From Pseudomonas sp. PSE14 (lineage in GTDB: Bacteria > Pseudomonadota > Gammaproteobacteria > Pseudomonadales > Pseudomonadaceae): 64,000 nt of DNA. The stretch covers positions 310,001 to 374,000 of the forward strand of contig NZ_CP115669.1 of assembly GCF_029203285.1 (NCBI RefSeq). The letters run 5' to 3'. Below are positions 8,711 through 17,671 of this stretch, one piece after another (the stretch's first letter is position 1; each line of letters begins with the position of its first letter). The notes below the pieces were generated by a model, which ran no database searches, was not told where the DNA came from, and saw only the letters and a program-made list of their open reading frames with translations. The position numbers and the translations under genes are program-made.

Positions 8711-10234
8711 ATGAACCAGAGCCTTTTCGCCGAAGTCGGCAAACACCTGCCCAGCGACCTCACCAAGCCCTTCATCCGCACCCCCGAGGGCGGCGGCTAC
8801 AGCTACGCCGACATGCTGCGCAGCACCTCGCAGTTCGCCCACGCGCTGGTGGAGCTCGGCGTGCAGCCGGGTGATCGCGTCGCCGTGCAGGTCGACAAGA
8901 GCCCCGAGACGGTGATGCTCTACCTCGCCGTGCTGCGCGTCGGCGCGGTCTACCTGCCGCTCAACAGCGGCTACACCGGCGAGGAGCTGCGCTACTTCCT
9001 CGACGACGCCGAACCCTCGCTGTTCGTCTGTGCCCCGGCCTTCGAAGCCCAGGCCCGTGAACTGGCCGAGGCCAGTGGCGTGGCGCGCGTGGCGACCCTG
9101 GGTGACCAGGGCGACGGTTCGCTGATGGACGCCGTACAGGGCAAGCCGGGACGCTTCGTCGACGTGGAGCGCGCATCGAGCGACCTTGCCGCGATCCTCT
9201 ACACCTCCGGCACCACCGGGCGCTCCAAGGGCGCGATGATCAGCCATGGCAACCTGGTCTCCAACGCCCGCGCGCTGGTGGATTACTGGAAGATCAGCCC
9301 GTCCGACTGGCTGCTCCATGCGCTGCCGATCTTCCACATCCACGGCCTGTTCGTGGCCTGCAACAGCCTGCTGATGGCCGGCGGCTCGATGCTGTTCCTG
9401 AGCAAGTTCGACGCCGCGCAAATCCTCAAGCTGCTGCCCCAGGTGAACCTGCTGATGGGCGTGCCGACCTTCTACACCCGCCTGCTCGATCAGCCCGGCC
9501 TGACCCGCGAGGCGGTGGCGCACATGCGCCTGTTCATCTCCGGCTCCGCGCCGCTCACCGCCGAGACCCACCGCGCATTCTCCGAGCGCACCGGCATGGC
9601 CATCCTCGAACGCTACGGCATGACCGAGACCGGCATGAATACCTCCAATCCCCTGAACGGCGAGCGCATCGCCGGCACCGTCGGCTTCCCGCTGCCGGGC
9701 GTCGAGCTGCGCATCACCGATCCGGGTGCGAGCGAAGCGACCGTGCTGCCTCAGGGCGAGCCGGGGATGATCGAAGTGCGCGGGCCGAACGTGTTCCAGG
9801 GCTACTGGCGCATGCCGGAGAAGACCGCCGAGGAACTGCGCGCGGACGGCTACTTCATGACCGGCGACATCGGCTTCATCGACGACAAGGGCTACGTGCA
9901 GATCGTCGGCCGCAGCAAGGACATGATCATCAGCGGCGGCTACAACGTGTACCCGAAGGAGCTGGAGCAGATCCTCGACACCCTGCCGGGCGTGGCCGAA
10001 TCGGCGGTGATCGGCGTGCCGCATCCGGACTTCGGCGAAGGCGTCACCGCCGTGCTGGTGGCGAACAAGGAGCACACCCCGACCGAAGCGGAAGTCCTCG
10101 CCGCCCTGGACGGCAAGCTGGCGCGCTTCAAGCAGCCCAAGCGGGTGATGGTGGTCGACGCGCTGCCGCGCAATGTGATGGGCAAGGTGCAGAAGAACGT
10201 GCTGCGGGAGCAGTTCAAGGCGTTGTACGCCTGA
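8711..10234 (+). CDS. matB: Malonyl-CoA synthetase (malonate-CoA ligase)
   Basis: A 507-residue member of the ANL adenylating superfamily, which converts malonate, ATP and CoA to malonyl-CoA, AMP and PPi. The P-loop LYTSGTTGRSKGAMISHGNL, the motif ERYGMTETGM, the hinge region MTGDIGFIDDKGYVQIVGRS and the C-terminal PRNVMGKVQKNVL with the catalytic Lys are all intact. The closest family is MatB/ACSF3. It starts 9 bases after malonyl-CoA decarboxylase, and the pair forms a complete malonate-to-acetyl-CoA route. A terminator follows the stop codon. Confidence 0.92.
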   Translation: MNQSLFAEVGKHLPSDLTKPFIRTPEGGGYSYADMLRSTSQFAHALVELGVQPGDRVAVQVDKSPETVMLYLAVLRVGAVYLPLNSGYTGEELRYFLDDAEPSLFVCAPAFEAQARELAEASGVARVATLGDQGDGSLMDAVQGKPGRFVDVERASSDLAAILYTSGTTGRSKGAMISHGNLVSNARALVDYWKISPSDWLLHALPIFHIHGLFVACNSLLMAGGSMLFLSKFDAAQILKLLPQVNLLMGVPTFYTRLLDQPGLTREAVAHMRLFISGSAPLTAETHRAFSERTGMAILERYGMTETGMNTSNPLNGERIAGTVGFPLPGVELRITDPGASEATVLPQGEPGMIEVRGPNVFQGYWRMPEKTAEELRADGYFMTGDIGFIDDKGYVQIVGRSKDMIISGGYNVYPKELEQILDTLPGVAESAVIGVPHPDFGEGVTAVLVANKEHTPTEAEVLAALDGKLARFKQPKRVMVVDALPRNVMGKVQKNVLREQFKALYA

Positions 10235-10249
10235 GCCCGATTCGCATGA

Positions 10250-10277
10250 AAAGCCTCGCTCACGCGGGGCTTTTTGC
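10250..10277 (+). terminator. Rho-independent terminator after matB
   Basis: AAAGCCTCGC-TCAC-GCGGGGCTTTTT: a 7-base stem with one G-T pair, flanked by A and T runs. It lies 16 bases after the matB stop and closes the accessory operon. Confidence 0.8.
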
Positions 10278-10280
10278 TTT

Positions 10281-10443
10281 TGTAGGAGCAACTGTCTTCT
10301 TGTGAGGTCGTGCCTGCGATTTTCCCTCTCCCCAGCCCTCTCCCTGAAGGGAGAGGGAGCTGCCCGTGCCGGCTGACGTCAAGGTTTCATGCTGTGCCGT
10401 ACGGTCCCCTCTCCCGCTTGCGGGAGAGGGTTAGGGAGAGGGG
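10281..10443 (+). repeat. Paired-hairpin dispersed repeat, copy A
   Basis: It starts with GTAGGAGCAACTGTCTTCTT. A hairpin follows, CCCTCTCCCTGAAGGGAGAGGG (10336-10357; arms CCCTCTCCC and GGGAGAGGG), then a variable middle and a second hairpin with the same arm sequences at 10407-10430, ending TTAGGGAGAGGGG. Copies B (44819-44980) and C (26417-26555, inverted) share this layout. The second stem in B carries a compensating A-T/T-A swap. Confidence 0.8.
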
Positions 10444-10533
10444 CTTTCGGGCTCGTAGGAGCGGACTTCGTCCGCGATATGCCTGCTTCGCGCCTCTATT
10501 TCCTGCGCCGCTTTGGCGTGCGCGCGGACTTCT

Positions 10534-10799
10534 TGTTTCGCCCCCTCGGGCGACCTCCTTTGGCAAACGCCCCAAAGGAGGCAAAGGTCTTGCCCCAATC
10601 ATCCGGTTTTTCGCTTGGGGCGAAAAATACCCTCGTTGAAGCACAGTTTCCGGGGCACGCCGCGAAGGGCCATCCCTGGCCCATCGCGGCTCTCGCGACA
10701 TCCATGTCGCTCAACCCCTGAAGCTGTGCTTCAACGAGGCCTCCTGAACGGGGCGGTTCGGAGTGCGTGGATGTTTCTCTGGAAATCTTTTTAAAGCCA
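10534..10799 (+). repeat. Multi-hairpin dispersed element, copy 1
   Basis: Conserved blocks shared with copy 2 at 34691 are TGTTTCGCCCCCTCGGGCGA (10534-10553), CGCCGCGAAGGGCCATCCC with the hairpin GGGCCA-TCCC-TGGCCC (10667-10682), and TTTCTCTGGAA (near 10774). Stems at 10554-10563/10572-10581 (10 bp), 10631-10655/10715-10739 (about 22 of 25 bp) and 10695-10710 differ in sequence from copy 2 but keep pairing. The element behaves like a structured RNA or ssDNA rather than a coding region. Confidence 0.75.
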
Positions 10800-10822
10800 A
10801 AGCCGGCGAGATGGCGCTCTTC

Positions 10823-10846
10823 GTAGGAGCGAGCTTGCTCGCGAAT
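10823..10846 (+). repeat. Single REP sequence
   Basis: GTAGGAGCGAGCTTGCTCGC followed by GAAT, with no inverted partner nearby. A truncated GTAGGAGCGACA lies 20 bases on at 10868. Confidence 0.8.
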
Positions 10847-10884
10847 CGCTCAACACCGGATTTCCCTGTAGGAGCGACAGAATG

Positions 10885-10912
10885 AAAAAGCCCCGCTTGA
10901 GCGGGGCTTTTT
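10885..10912. terminator. Bidirectional Rho-independent terminator
   Basis: AAAAAGCCCCGC-TTGA-GCGGGGCTTTTT: a perfect stem with A and T tracts on both sides. It lies 18 bases beyond the stop of the minus-strand quinone reductase gene, which it should terminate. Confidence 0.9.
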
Positions 10913-10929
10913 GTGTCGCCGGAACGCTA

Positions 10930-11907
10930 TCAGCGCACCGTTACCACCACCTTGCCGACCGCCTTGCGCTGGCCCAGGTGATTGATCGCATCCGCCGCCT
11001 TCTCCAGCGGATAGGTCTGCGACACCAGCGGCTTGATCTTGCCCTCGGCGAACCAGGTGAACAGCTGCTGGAAGTTCGCCGCGTTGTCCTGCGGCTGGCG
11101 CTGGGCGAAGGAGCCCCAGAACACGCCGACCAGGGACGCGCCCTTGAGCAGGGTGAGATTGGCCGGCAACGACGGGATGGTGCCGCTGGCAAAACCCACC
11201 ACCAGCATGCGGCCGTTCCAGGCGATGGAGCGGAAGGCTTCTTCGAACAGGTCGCCGCCCACCGGGTCGTAGATCACATCCACGCCCTGGCCGCCGGTGA
11301 TTTCCTTGAGCTTGTCCCTCAGACTGCCCTCGCTGTAGTTGATCAACACGTCGGCGCCGGCGGCCTTGGCCACTTCCAGCTTGGCGTCGCTGCTGGCGGC
11401 AGCGATCACCTTCGCGCCCATGGCCTTGCCGATTTCCACCGCCGCCAGGCCCACGCCGCCGGAGGCGCCGAGCACCAGCAGGGTCTCGCCCGGCTGCAGG
11501 TTGGCGCGCTGCTTCAGCGCATGCATGGAGGTGCCGTAGGTCATGCCGAAGGCGGCTGCGCTGGCGAAGTCCATGCCGTCGGGAATCGGCATCACGTTGT
11601 AGCCGGGCACCGCCACTTCCTCGGCGAAGCTGCCCCAGCCGGTCAGCGCCATCACCCGGTCGCCGGGCTTCACGTGGGTGACCTTCTCACCCACCGCACC
11701 CACCACGCCGGCAGCCTCGCCACCCGGAGAGAACGGGAAGGGCGGCTTGAACTGGTACTTGCCCTCGATGATCAGGGTGTCGGGGAAGTTCACCCCGGCG
11801 GCATGCACCTGCAGCAGGACTTCGTTCTTCTTCGGCTCGGGGCTGGCGACGTCTTCCAGCACCAGGGTTTCGGCGGGGCCGAAGGCTTTGCACAGCACGG
11901 CTTTCAT
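10930..11907 (-). CDS. NADPH:quinone oxidoreductase, zinc-independent MDR family
   Basis: A 325-residue member of the medium-chain dehydrogenase superfamily, probably reducing quinones or enones with NADPH. An N-terminal GroES-like domain (VHAAGVNFPDTLIIEG ... GGEAAGVV) precedes a Rossmann fold with LGASGGVGLAAVEIGKAMGA and ASSDAKLEVA. The Cys/His zinc ligands of alcohol dehydrogenases are absent, which fits the Qor/crotonyl-CoA-reductase-like branch. It is transcribed alone, divergent from the FliL-like gene, and is a core Pseudomonas gene by neighbourhood. Confidence 0.88.
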   Translation of the reverse strand: MKAVLCKAFGPAETLVLEDVASPEPKKNEVLLQVHAAGVNFPDTLIIEGKYQFKPPFPFSPGGEAAGVVGAVGEKVTHVKPGDRVMALTGWGSFAEEVAVPGYNVMPIPDGMDFASAAAFGMTYGTSMHALKQRANLQPGETLLVLGASGGVGLAAVEIGKAMGAKVIAAASSDAKLEVAKAAGADVLINYSEGSLRDKLKEITGGQGVDVIYDPVGGDLFEEAFRSIAWNGRMLVVGFASGTIPSLPANLTLLKGASLVGVFWGSFAQRQPQDNAANFQQLFTWFAEGKIKPLVSQTYPLEKAADAINHLGQRKAVGKVVVTVR

Positions 11908-12055
11908 GGGGATTACTCCGCTTTAGGTATCGGGCCAGTGTAGGAGTGCATGGCGAGGGGGCAAATCACCATGGTCTCGGCTTATGCCCCGATATAGCTT
12001 GGGCGGCGGCGCGAGTGTGGCTATCCTTTGGGCCATCGAATCCGGAGACATCGCC

Positions 12056-12463
12056 TTGAGAGCTTTCCTCGCCCTGTTGCTGGTCCTGTCCTTCAGCCCC
12101 TTCGTTGCCGCGGAAGAAGAGGCCAAGCCCGAAGACGCCAACAAGCCGGTCTTCGTCGACCTCACCCCGGCCTTGGTGGGCAACTATGGCAGCGGTCCGA
12201 AGCTGAAATACTTCAAGGCCGACATCGCCCTGAAGGTCACCGGCAAGGAGGCCTCGGAGAAGGTCGAGCATCATGAGCCGCTGATCCGCAACCAATTGGT
12301 GATGCTGTTCGCCCAGCAGACCGACGACTCCCTCGGCAGCGTCGATGGCAAGGAAAAGCTGCGCCAGGAGGCTCTCAAGCAGGTGCAGGGCGTCCTGCAA
12401 CAGGAAGAGGGCAAGCCGCTGGTGGATGACCTGCTGTTCAACAACCTGATCGTCCAGCCCTGA
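12056..12463 (+). CDS. FliL-like secreted/membrane protein
   Basis: About 135 residues. The TTG at 12056 is preferred: GGAG lies eight bases upstream and the product then begins directly with a signal-type segment (LRAFLALLLVLSFSPFVAA). The open frame extends upstream to 11984, but that part has no ribosome site. The mature part (FVDLTPALVGNYGSG ... LKYFKADIALKVTG ... RNQLVMLFAQQTDDSL) matches the FliL fold, related to stomatin/SPFH-associated flagellar stator factors. No flagellar genes are nearby, so its role here is uncertain. It is followed by a regulated-looking spacer. Confidence 0.78.
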   Translation: MRAFLALLLVLSFSPFVAAEEEAKPEDANKPVFVDLTPALVGNYGSGPKLKYFKADIALKVTGKEASEKVEHHEPLIRNQLVMLFAQQTDDSLGSVDGKEKLRQEALKQVQGVLQQEEGKPLVDDLLFNNLIVQP

Positions 12464-12518
12464 CCTCGGGCCTGCCCATCGCGCAGTAGGGCCCTAAGCC
12501 CCGTCAAACCAGGCATGT

Positions 12519-12608
12519 AGGAAATTTCCTAGTCACGCCTGACTTGTATCAAGCGTCATTCGCCGCCGATTACCGATGATCCCCTCATGATTCGCTCGAA
12601 TTCGAGCG
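12519..12608 (+). promoter_or_regulatory. Operator-rich spacer upstream of the HlyD-RbbA-YhhJ operon
   Basis: Three dyads lie in 90 bases: AGGAAATTTCCT (12519-12530), an Anr/Dnr-like site CTGAC-TTGT-ATCAA (12539-12552; 8 of 10 to TTGAT-N4-ATCAA) and a perfect 16-base palindrome CGCTCGAATTCGAGCG (12593-12608) ending 22 bases before the start codon. The last suits a TetR-type repressor. Function is inferred from position and symmetry only. Confidence 0.45.
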
Positions 12609-12629
12609 CACGCAGAAGGGGATTATCGG

Positions 12630-13703
12630 ATGGCAGGAATCGCAAAAAGCTGGCGCACCCGCGGACTGATCGTGGTGGTTGCGGCCGTGCTCGCCGCGCT
12701 GGCCTGGCAGACGTTCAAACCGGCCGGCCTCCCCGAAGGCTTCGCCGGCGGTAACGGACGCATCGAGGCCACCGAGGTGGACGTGGCCACCAAACTGCCT
12801 GGACGGGTGGCGGAAATCCTGGTGGACGAGGGCGACTTCGTGAAGGCCGGCCAAGTGGTGGCGAAGATGGACACCCAGGTGCTCCAGGCCCAGCTCGCCC
12901 AGGCCCAGGCTGAGGTGCGGCAGGCGCAGAATGCCCGGCTCACCGCTGAATCCCTGGTCGCCCAGCGCACCAGCGAGAAGGCCACCGCCGAAGCCGTGGT
13001 CGCCCAGCGCCAGGCGGAGCTGACCGCCGCGCAGAAGCGCTTCACCCGCACCGAGCAGCTGGTCAAGCGCAATGCGCTGCCGCAACAGCAACTCGATGAT
13101 GACCGTGCGGTGATGCAGAGCGCCCAGGCCGCACTGGCCGCCTCGCGCTCGCAGGTGGTGTCGGCGCAGGCCGGCATTGCCGCCGCGCGCTCCCAGGTGA
13201 TCGAGGCGCAGTCGGCCATCGAGGCCGCCACCGCGAGCACCGTGCGCCTGCAGGCGGACATCGACGACAGCCTGCTCAAGGCCCCGCGCAACGGCCGCGT
13301 GCAGTACCGCGTGGCGCAGCCGGGCGAAGTGCTGGCCGCCGGCGGCAAGCTGCTCAACATGGTCGATCTGGCTGACGTCTACATGACCTTCTTCCTGCCC
13401 TCGGGCCAGGCCGGCAAGGTCGAGCTGGGCCAGGAAGTGCGCCTGGTGATCGATGCGGTGCCGGAGTACGTGATCCCGGCGAAAGTCTCCTACGTCGCCA
13501 GCGTCGCGCAGTTCACCCCGAAGACCGTGGAAACCGCCAACGAGCGCGAGAAGCTGATGTTCCGCGTCAAGGCGCGGCTGGATCCGCAGCTGCTTGCGAA
13601 GTACATCACCTACGTGAAGACCGGCGTGCCGGGCATGGCCTACCTGCGCCTCGACCCGCAAGCGCAGTGGCCGGCTGAACTGCAGATCAAGGTTCCGCAA
13701 TGA
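12630..13703 (+). CDS. HlyD-family membrane-fusion protein, YhiI/YbhG-like
   Basis: A 357-residue periplasmic adaptor. An N-terminal signal anchor (about residues 11-27, [14 protein letters not shown]) leads to a biotinyl-lipoyl-like half ([20 protein letters not shown]), a long Ala/Gln-rich coiled-coil hairpin (about 85-215), the second lipoyl half ([18 protein letters not shown]) and a beta-barrel domain. It would link the inner-membrane ABC exporter encoded by the next two genes to an outer-membrane channel that is not encoded here. Its stop overlaps the next start by four bases (ATGA). Confidence 0.9.
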   Translation: MAGIAKSWRTRGLIVVVAAVLAALAWQTFKPAGLPEGFAGGNGRIEATEVDVATKLPGRVAEILVDEGDFVKAGQVVAKMDTQVLQAQLAQAQAEVRQAQNARLTAESLVAQRTSEKATAEAVVAQRQAELTAAQKRFTRTEQLVKRNALPQQQLDDDRAVMQSAQAALAASRSQVVSAQAGIAAARSQVIEAQSAIEAATASTVRLQADIDDSLLKAPRNGRVQYRVAQPGEVLAAGGKLLNMVDLADVYMTFFLPSGQAGKVELGQEVRLVIDAVPEYVIPAKVSYVASVAQFTPKTVETANEREKLMFRVKARLDPQLLAKYITYVKTGVPGMAYLRLDPQAQWPAELQIKVPQ

Positions 13704-16435
13704 ACACCGCCGACTGCGTGGCCCGTCTGGCTGGCGTCTCGCTGCGCTACGGCGAGACTCGCGCGGTGGACAACGTCACGCTGGATATCCCGGCCAACCA
13801 CATGGTCGGCCTGATCGGCCCGGACGGCGTCGGCAAGTCCAGCCTGCTGGCGCTGCTGGCCGGCGCGCGGAAGATGCAGGACGGCGAAATCCAGGTGCTT
13901 GGCGGCGACATGCGCGACGCCCGCCACCGCCGCTCCGTGTGTCCGCGCATCGCCTATATGCCCCAGGGCCTGGGCAAGAACCTCTATCCCACGCTCTCGG
14001 TGTTCGAGAACGTCGACTTCTTCGGCCGCCTGTTTGGCCACGACAAGGCCGAGCGTGAGCGGCGCATCGCCGACCTGCTGCACAGCACGGGGCTGGCGCC
14101 GTTCGCCGAACGGCCGGCAGGCAAGCTCTCCGGTGGCATGAAGCAGAAGCTCGGGCTGTGCTGCGCGCTGATCCACGACCCCGACCTGCTGATCCTCGAC
14201 GAACCCACCACCGGCGTCGATCCGCTTTCGCGCAACCAGTTCTGGGAGCTGATCGGCCGCATCCGTGCCGGCCGCGAGGGCATGAGCGTGCTGGTCGCCA
14301 CCGCCTACATGGAGGAGGCCGAGCGCTTCGACCACCTGGTAGCGATGGACGACGGCAAGGTGCTTGCCACCGGTACGCCCGCCGAACTGCGCGAGCACAC
14401 CGGCACCCGGAATCTGGAAGAAGCCTTCATCGCCCTGCTGCCCGAGAGCAAGCGCGTCGGTCACCACACGCTGGTGATTCCGCCGCGCGCGCAGAGCGAA
14501 GGCGCTCCGCAGATCGCCATCGAGGCCGAAGGACTGACCTGCCGCTTCGGCGATTTCGTCGCAGTGGACCATGTGAGCTTCCGCATCGAGCGCGGGGAAA
14601 TCTTCGGCTTCCTCGGTTCCAACGGCTGCGGCAAGTCCACCACCATGAAGATGCTCACCGGCCTGCTGCCGGCCAGCGAAGGCACCTGCGCGCTGTTCGG
14701 CCAGCCGGTGAACGCCAACGACATGGAGACCCGCCGGCGCGTCGGCTACATGTCCCAGGCCTTCTCGCTGTATGCCGAACTGACGGTGCTGCAGAACCTG
14801 GAGCTGCACGCCAAGCTGTTCCACCTGCCGGCCGACCAGATCGGGCCGCGCGTACAGGAGATGCTCGAACGTTTCGACCTGGGCAAGGTGCGCAACGAGC
14901 TGCCCGACAGCCTGCCGCTGGGCATCCGCCAGCGCCTGTCGCTGGCCGTGGCGGTGATCCACAAGCCGGAAATCCTGATCCTCGACGAGCCCACCTCGGG
15001 CGTCGACCCGGTGGCCCGCGACGGCTTCTGGGAGCTGATGGTGGAACTGTCGCGCAATGACGGCGTAACCATCTTCATCTCTACCCATTTCATGAACGAG
15101 GCCGAGCGCTGCGACCGCATTTCGCTGATGCACGCCGGCAAGGTACTCGACAGCGACACCCCGCAGGGCTTGATCGACAAGCGTGGCCTGCCGACCCTGG
15201 AAGCCACCTTCATTGCCTACCTGGAAGAGGCCACCGGCAGCGCGCCGGTGCCGGATACCGCGCCTGCGCCGGAAGCACCTGCCGAGCCGACCCGATACAA
15301 GGGCAGCGACCGTTTCAGCTGGCTGCGCCTGTTCAGCTACGCGCGCCGCGAAGCCATGGAACTGCGTCGCGATCCGATCCGCCTGACCCTGGCGCTGGTG
15401 GGTACCGCGCTGCTGATGTTCATCATCGGCTACGGCATCAACATGGACGTCGAGGACCTCACCTACGCGGTGCTCGACCGTGACCAGACCACCACCAGCC
15501 AGGCCTACGCGCTGAACATCGCCGGCTCGCGCTACTTCATCGAGAAACCGACCATTCAGGACCCGGACGACCTGGAGCGGCGCCTGCGCAGCGGCGACAT
15601 CAGCCTGGCAGTGGAAATCCCGCCGAACTTCGGCCGCGACCTCAAGCGCGGTGCCGATCCGCAGATCGGCGTGTGGATCGATGGCGCCATGCCGACCCGC
15701 GCCAACACCGTGCTCGGCTACGTACAGGGCCTGCATTCGAGCTACCTCGCCGATCTCGCCCGACAGAATGGCAGTGCTGCCGCCAGCGCGGCGGCCAGCA
15801 CCGAAGTGCGCTACCGCTACAACCCGGACGTGGAGAGCCTCAAGGCGATGGTGCCGGCGGTGATCCCGCTGCTGCTGATCATGATCCCGGCGATGCTCAC
15901 CGCCCTGGGCGTGGTGCGCGAGAAGGAGCTGGGCTCGATCACCAACCTCTACGTCACGCCGGTCACACGACTGGAATTCCTGCTGGGCAAGCAGTTGCCC
16001 TACATCGGCATGGGCATGATCAACTTCGTGTTGATGCTGGCCATGGCCGTGCTGCTGTTCCAGGTGCCGCTCAAGGGCAGCTTCCTCGCGCTGCTGATCG
16101 GCGCCTTCCTCTACGTGGTGACCAGCACCGGGCTGGGGCTGCTGCTCTCGACCTTCATGAAGAGCCAGATCGCCGCGGTGTTCGGCACCGCCATCGCCAC
16201 CATGATCCCGGCCATCCAGTTCTCCGGACTGATCCACCCGGTGTCGTCGCTGGAGGGCGCGGCGGCGGTGATCGGCCAGCTCTACCCGACCTCGCACTTC
16301 CTGGTCGTCAGTCGCGGCGCCTTTTCCAAGGCGCTGGGTTTTGCCGACCTTTGGGTCTACTACCTGCCGTTGCTGGCGATGGTGGTGGTGCTGACGCTGC
16401 TCAGCGTGGCCTGCCTGAAGAAGCAGGAGGCCTGA
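13700..16435 (+). CDS. rbbA: ABC transporter ATPase/permease fusion, RbbA (YhiH)-like
   Basis: A 911-residue protein, the same length as E. coli RbbA, the ribosome-associated ATPase. It has two ABC domains followed by an ABC-2 type membrane domain (about 570-911, six spans). Domain 1 has Walker [10 protein letters not shown] (40-48), signature LSGGM (143-147) and Walker B LLILDEP. Domain 2 has Walker [10 protein letters not shown] (near 305) and Walker B ILILDEP, but a degenerate signature, LPLGIRQR (near 405). E. coli rbbA also sits between yhiI and yhhJ. Whether it acts on ribosomes, as an exporter or both cannot be settled from sequence. Confidence 0.9.
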   Translation: MNTADCVARLAGVSLRYGETRAVDNVTLDIPANHMVGLIGPDGVGKSSLLALLAGARKMQDGEIQVLGGDMRDARHRRSVCPRIAYMPQGLGKNLYPTLSVFENVDFFGRLFGHDKAERERRIADLLHSTGLAPFAERPAGKLSGGMKQKLGLCCALIHDPDLLILDEPTTGVDPLSRNQFWELIGRIRAGREGMSVLVATAYMEEAERFDHLVAMDDGKVLATGTPAELREHTGTRNLEEAFIALLPESKRVGHHTLVIPPRAQSEGAPQIAIEAEGLTCRFGDFVAVDHVSFRIERGEIFGFLGSNGCGKSTTMKMLTGLLPASEGTCALFGQPVNANDMETRRRVGYMSQAFSLYAELTVLQNLELHAKLFHLPADQIGPRVQEMLERFDLGKVRNELPDSLPLGIRQRLSLAVAVIHKPEILILDEPTSGVDPVARDGFWELMVELSRNDGVTIFISTHFMNEAERCDRISLMHAGKVLDSDTPQGLIDKRGLPTLEATFIAYLEEATGSAPVPDTAPAPEAPAEPTRYKGSDRFSWLRLFSYARREAMELRRDPIRLTLALVGTALLMFIIGYGINMDVEDLTYAVLDRDQTTTSQAYALNIAGSRYFIEKPTIQDPDDLERRLRSGDISLAVEIPPNFGRDLKRGADPQIGVWIDGAMPTRANTVLGYVQGLHSSYLADLARQNGSAAASAAASTEVRYRYNPDVESLKAMVPAVIPLLLIMIPAMLTALGVVREKELGSITNLYVTPVTRLEFLLGKQLPYIGMGMINFVLMLAMAVLLFQVPLKGSFLALLIGAFLYVVTSTGLGLLLSTFMKSQIAAVFGTAIATMIPAIQFSGLIHPVSSLEGAAAVIGQLYPTSHFLVVSRGAFSKALGFADLWVYYLPLLAMVVVLTLLSVACLKKQEA

Positions 16436-16436
16436 G

Positions 16437-17561
16437 ATGAACAAGCTGGCGAACATCTTCAACCTCGGCATCAAGGAATTCCGCAGCCTGGGCCGCGACT
16501 ACGCGATGCTGATCCTGATCGCCTGGGCCTTCACCCTGGGCGTCTACAGCTCCGCCACCGGCGTGCCGGAAACCCTGCACCACGCGCCGATTGCCATCGT
16601 CGACGAGGACCAGTCGCAGCTCTCCACGCGCATCATCAACGCCTTCCAGCCACCGTACTTCCGACCGCCAGAAATGATCGGCCACGCGCAGATGGACCGC
16701 GGCATGGACGTCGGCCTGTACACCTTCACCCTGGACATCCCGCCGGACTTCCAGCGCGACGTGCTGGCCGGGCGGCAGCCGGCGATCCAGGTCAACGTCG
16801 ACGCGACCCAGACCGGGCAAGCATTCTCTGGCGCGGGCTACATCCAGAACATCATCGGTACCGAGGTGCGCGAGTTCGTCAGTCGCTACCGCGCCGAGGC
16901 GGCGATGCCGGCGGAGCTGGCGGTGCGCATGGAGTTCAACCCGAACCTGACCCAGGCCTGGTTCGGCGCGGTGATGGAAGTGATCAACCAGATCACCATG
17001 TTGTCGATCATCCTTACCGGCGCCGCGCTGATCCGCGAGCGCGAGCACGGCACGGTGGAGCACCTGCTGGTGATGCCGCTGACCGCCTTCGAGATCATGA
17101 TGGCCAAGGTCTGGTCCATGGGCACCGTGGTGCTGGTGGCGGCGGCCATCTCCCTGCAACTGGTGGTGCGCGGCTGGCTGGACGTGCCGATCAGCGGCTC
17201 GGTGGGGCTGTTCCTGCTGGGCGCGGCGCTGCACCTGTTCGCCACCACGTCCATGGGCATCTTCCTCGGTACCGTGGCGCGCTCGATGCCGCAGCTGGGG
17301 CTGCTGGTGATCCTCACGCTGATGCCGCTGCAGATACTCTCCGGCGGCACCACGCCGCGCGAGAGCATGCCGGAGCTGGTGCAGACCATCATGCTGGCGG
17401 CGCCGACCACCCACTTCGTCAGCCTGGCCCAGGCGATTCTCTACCGCGGGGCGGACCTGTCCATCGTCTGGCCGCAGCTGCTGGCGATCGTCGGGATTGG
17501 CGCGGCGTTCTTCGCCGGCGCCCTGTGGCGCTTCCGCCGGACCATCGGGCAGATGGCGTAA
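16437..17561 (+). CDS. yhhJ: ABC-2 type permease, YhhJ-like
   Basis: A 374-residue inner-membrane permease. An N-terminal span (about 22-40) is followed by a long periplasmic domain and five C-terminal spans (about 175-365), the ABC2_membrane_3 layout. It starts 1 base after the rbbA stop and completes the HlyD-ATPase/permease-permease operon. It presumably forms a heteromeric export channel with the membrane half of RbbA. No substrate is known; homologous systems are usually described as drug exporters on weak evidence. A REPIN follows the stop. Confidence 0.88.
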   Translation: MNKLANIFNLGIKEFRSLGRDYAMLILIAWAFTLGVYSSATGVPETLHHAPIAIVDEDQSQLSTRIINAFQPPYFRPPEMIGHAQMDRGMDVGLYTFTLDIPPDFQRDVLAGRQPAIQVNVDATQTGQAFSGAGYIQNIIGTEVREFVSRYRAEAAMPAELAVRMEFNPNLTQAWFGAVMEVINQITMLSIILTGAALIREREHGTVEHLLVMPLTAFEIMMAKVWSMGTVVLVAAAISLQLVVRGWLDVPISGSVGLFLLGAALHLFATTSMGIFLGTVARSMPQLGLLVILTLMPLQILSGGTTPRESMPELVQTIMLAAPTTHFVSLAQAILYRGADLSIVWPQLLAIVGIGAAFFAGALWRFRRTIGQMA

Positions 17562-17580
17562 TGTCCGCTCTTTGCTCTTC

Positions 17581-17658
17581 GTAGGAGCGAGCTTGCTCGC
17601 GAACAAGCTGTCCGGCAGTTCCGGAGTCAAGCGGGTTCGCGAGCAAGCTCGCCCCTAC
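17581..17658. repeat. REPIN
   Basis: GTAGGAGCGAGCTTGCTCGC and its inverted partner GCGAGCAAGCTCGCCCCTAC are separated by about 30 bases. It lies in the convergent gap between the yhhJ-like gene and the diguanylate cyclase gene. Confidence 0.9.
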
Positions 17659-17671
17659 AGAAATGCCATCC

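Larger units (their letters stand above)
10235..10929. other. 695-base gene-free, repeat-filled interval
   Basis: No credible gene lies here. In order it holds the matB terminator, a paired-hairpin repeat (10281-10443), a single REP of the GCGGACTTCGTCCGC type (10454-10478), a large multi-hairpin element (10534-10799), a single REP (10823-10846) and the terminator of the quinone reductase gene (10885-10912). Open frames of 70-110 codons cross it but follow the repeat structure, lack ribosome sites and are judged spurious. Confidence 0.8.

Noticed and set aside
7340-10291. Minus-strand open frame of about 980 codons opposite matA-matB
   Set aside because: Antisense shadow of two clear enzymes, with the same His/Gln/Arg-rich composition and no initiation signal.
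10310-10794. Several 70-110 codon frames after matB
   Set aside because: They cover the paired-hairpin repeat and multi-hairpin element on both strands; no initiation signals.
13640-16474. Minus-strand open frame of about 940 codons opposite rbbA
   Set aside because: Antisense shadow of a protein with intact ABC motifs; no domain recognised in the antisense translation.
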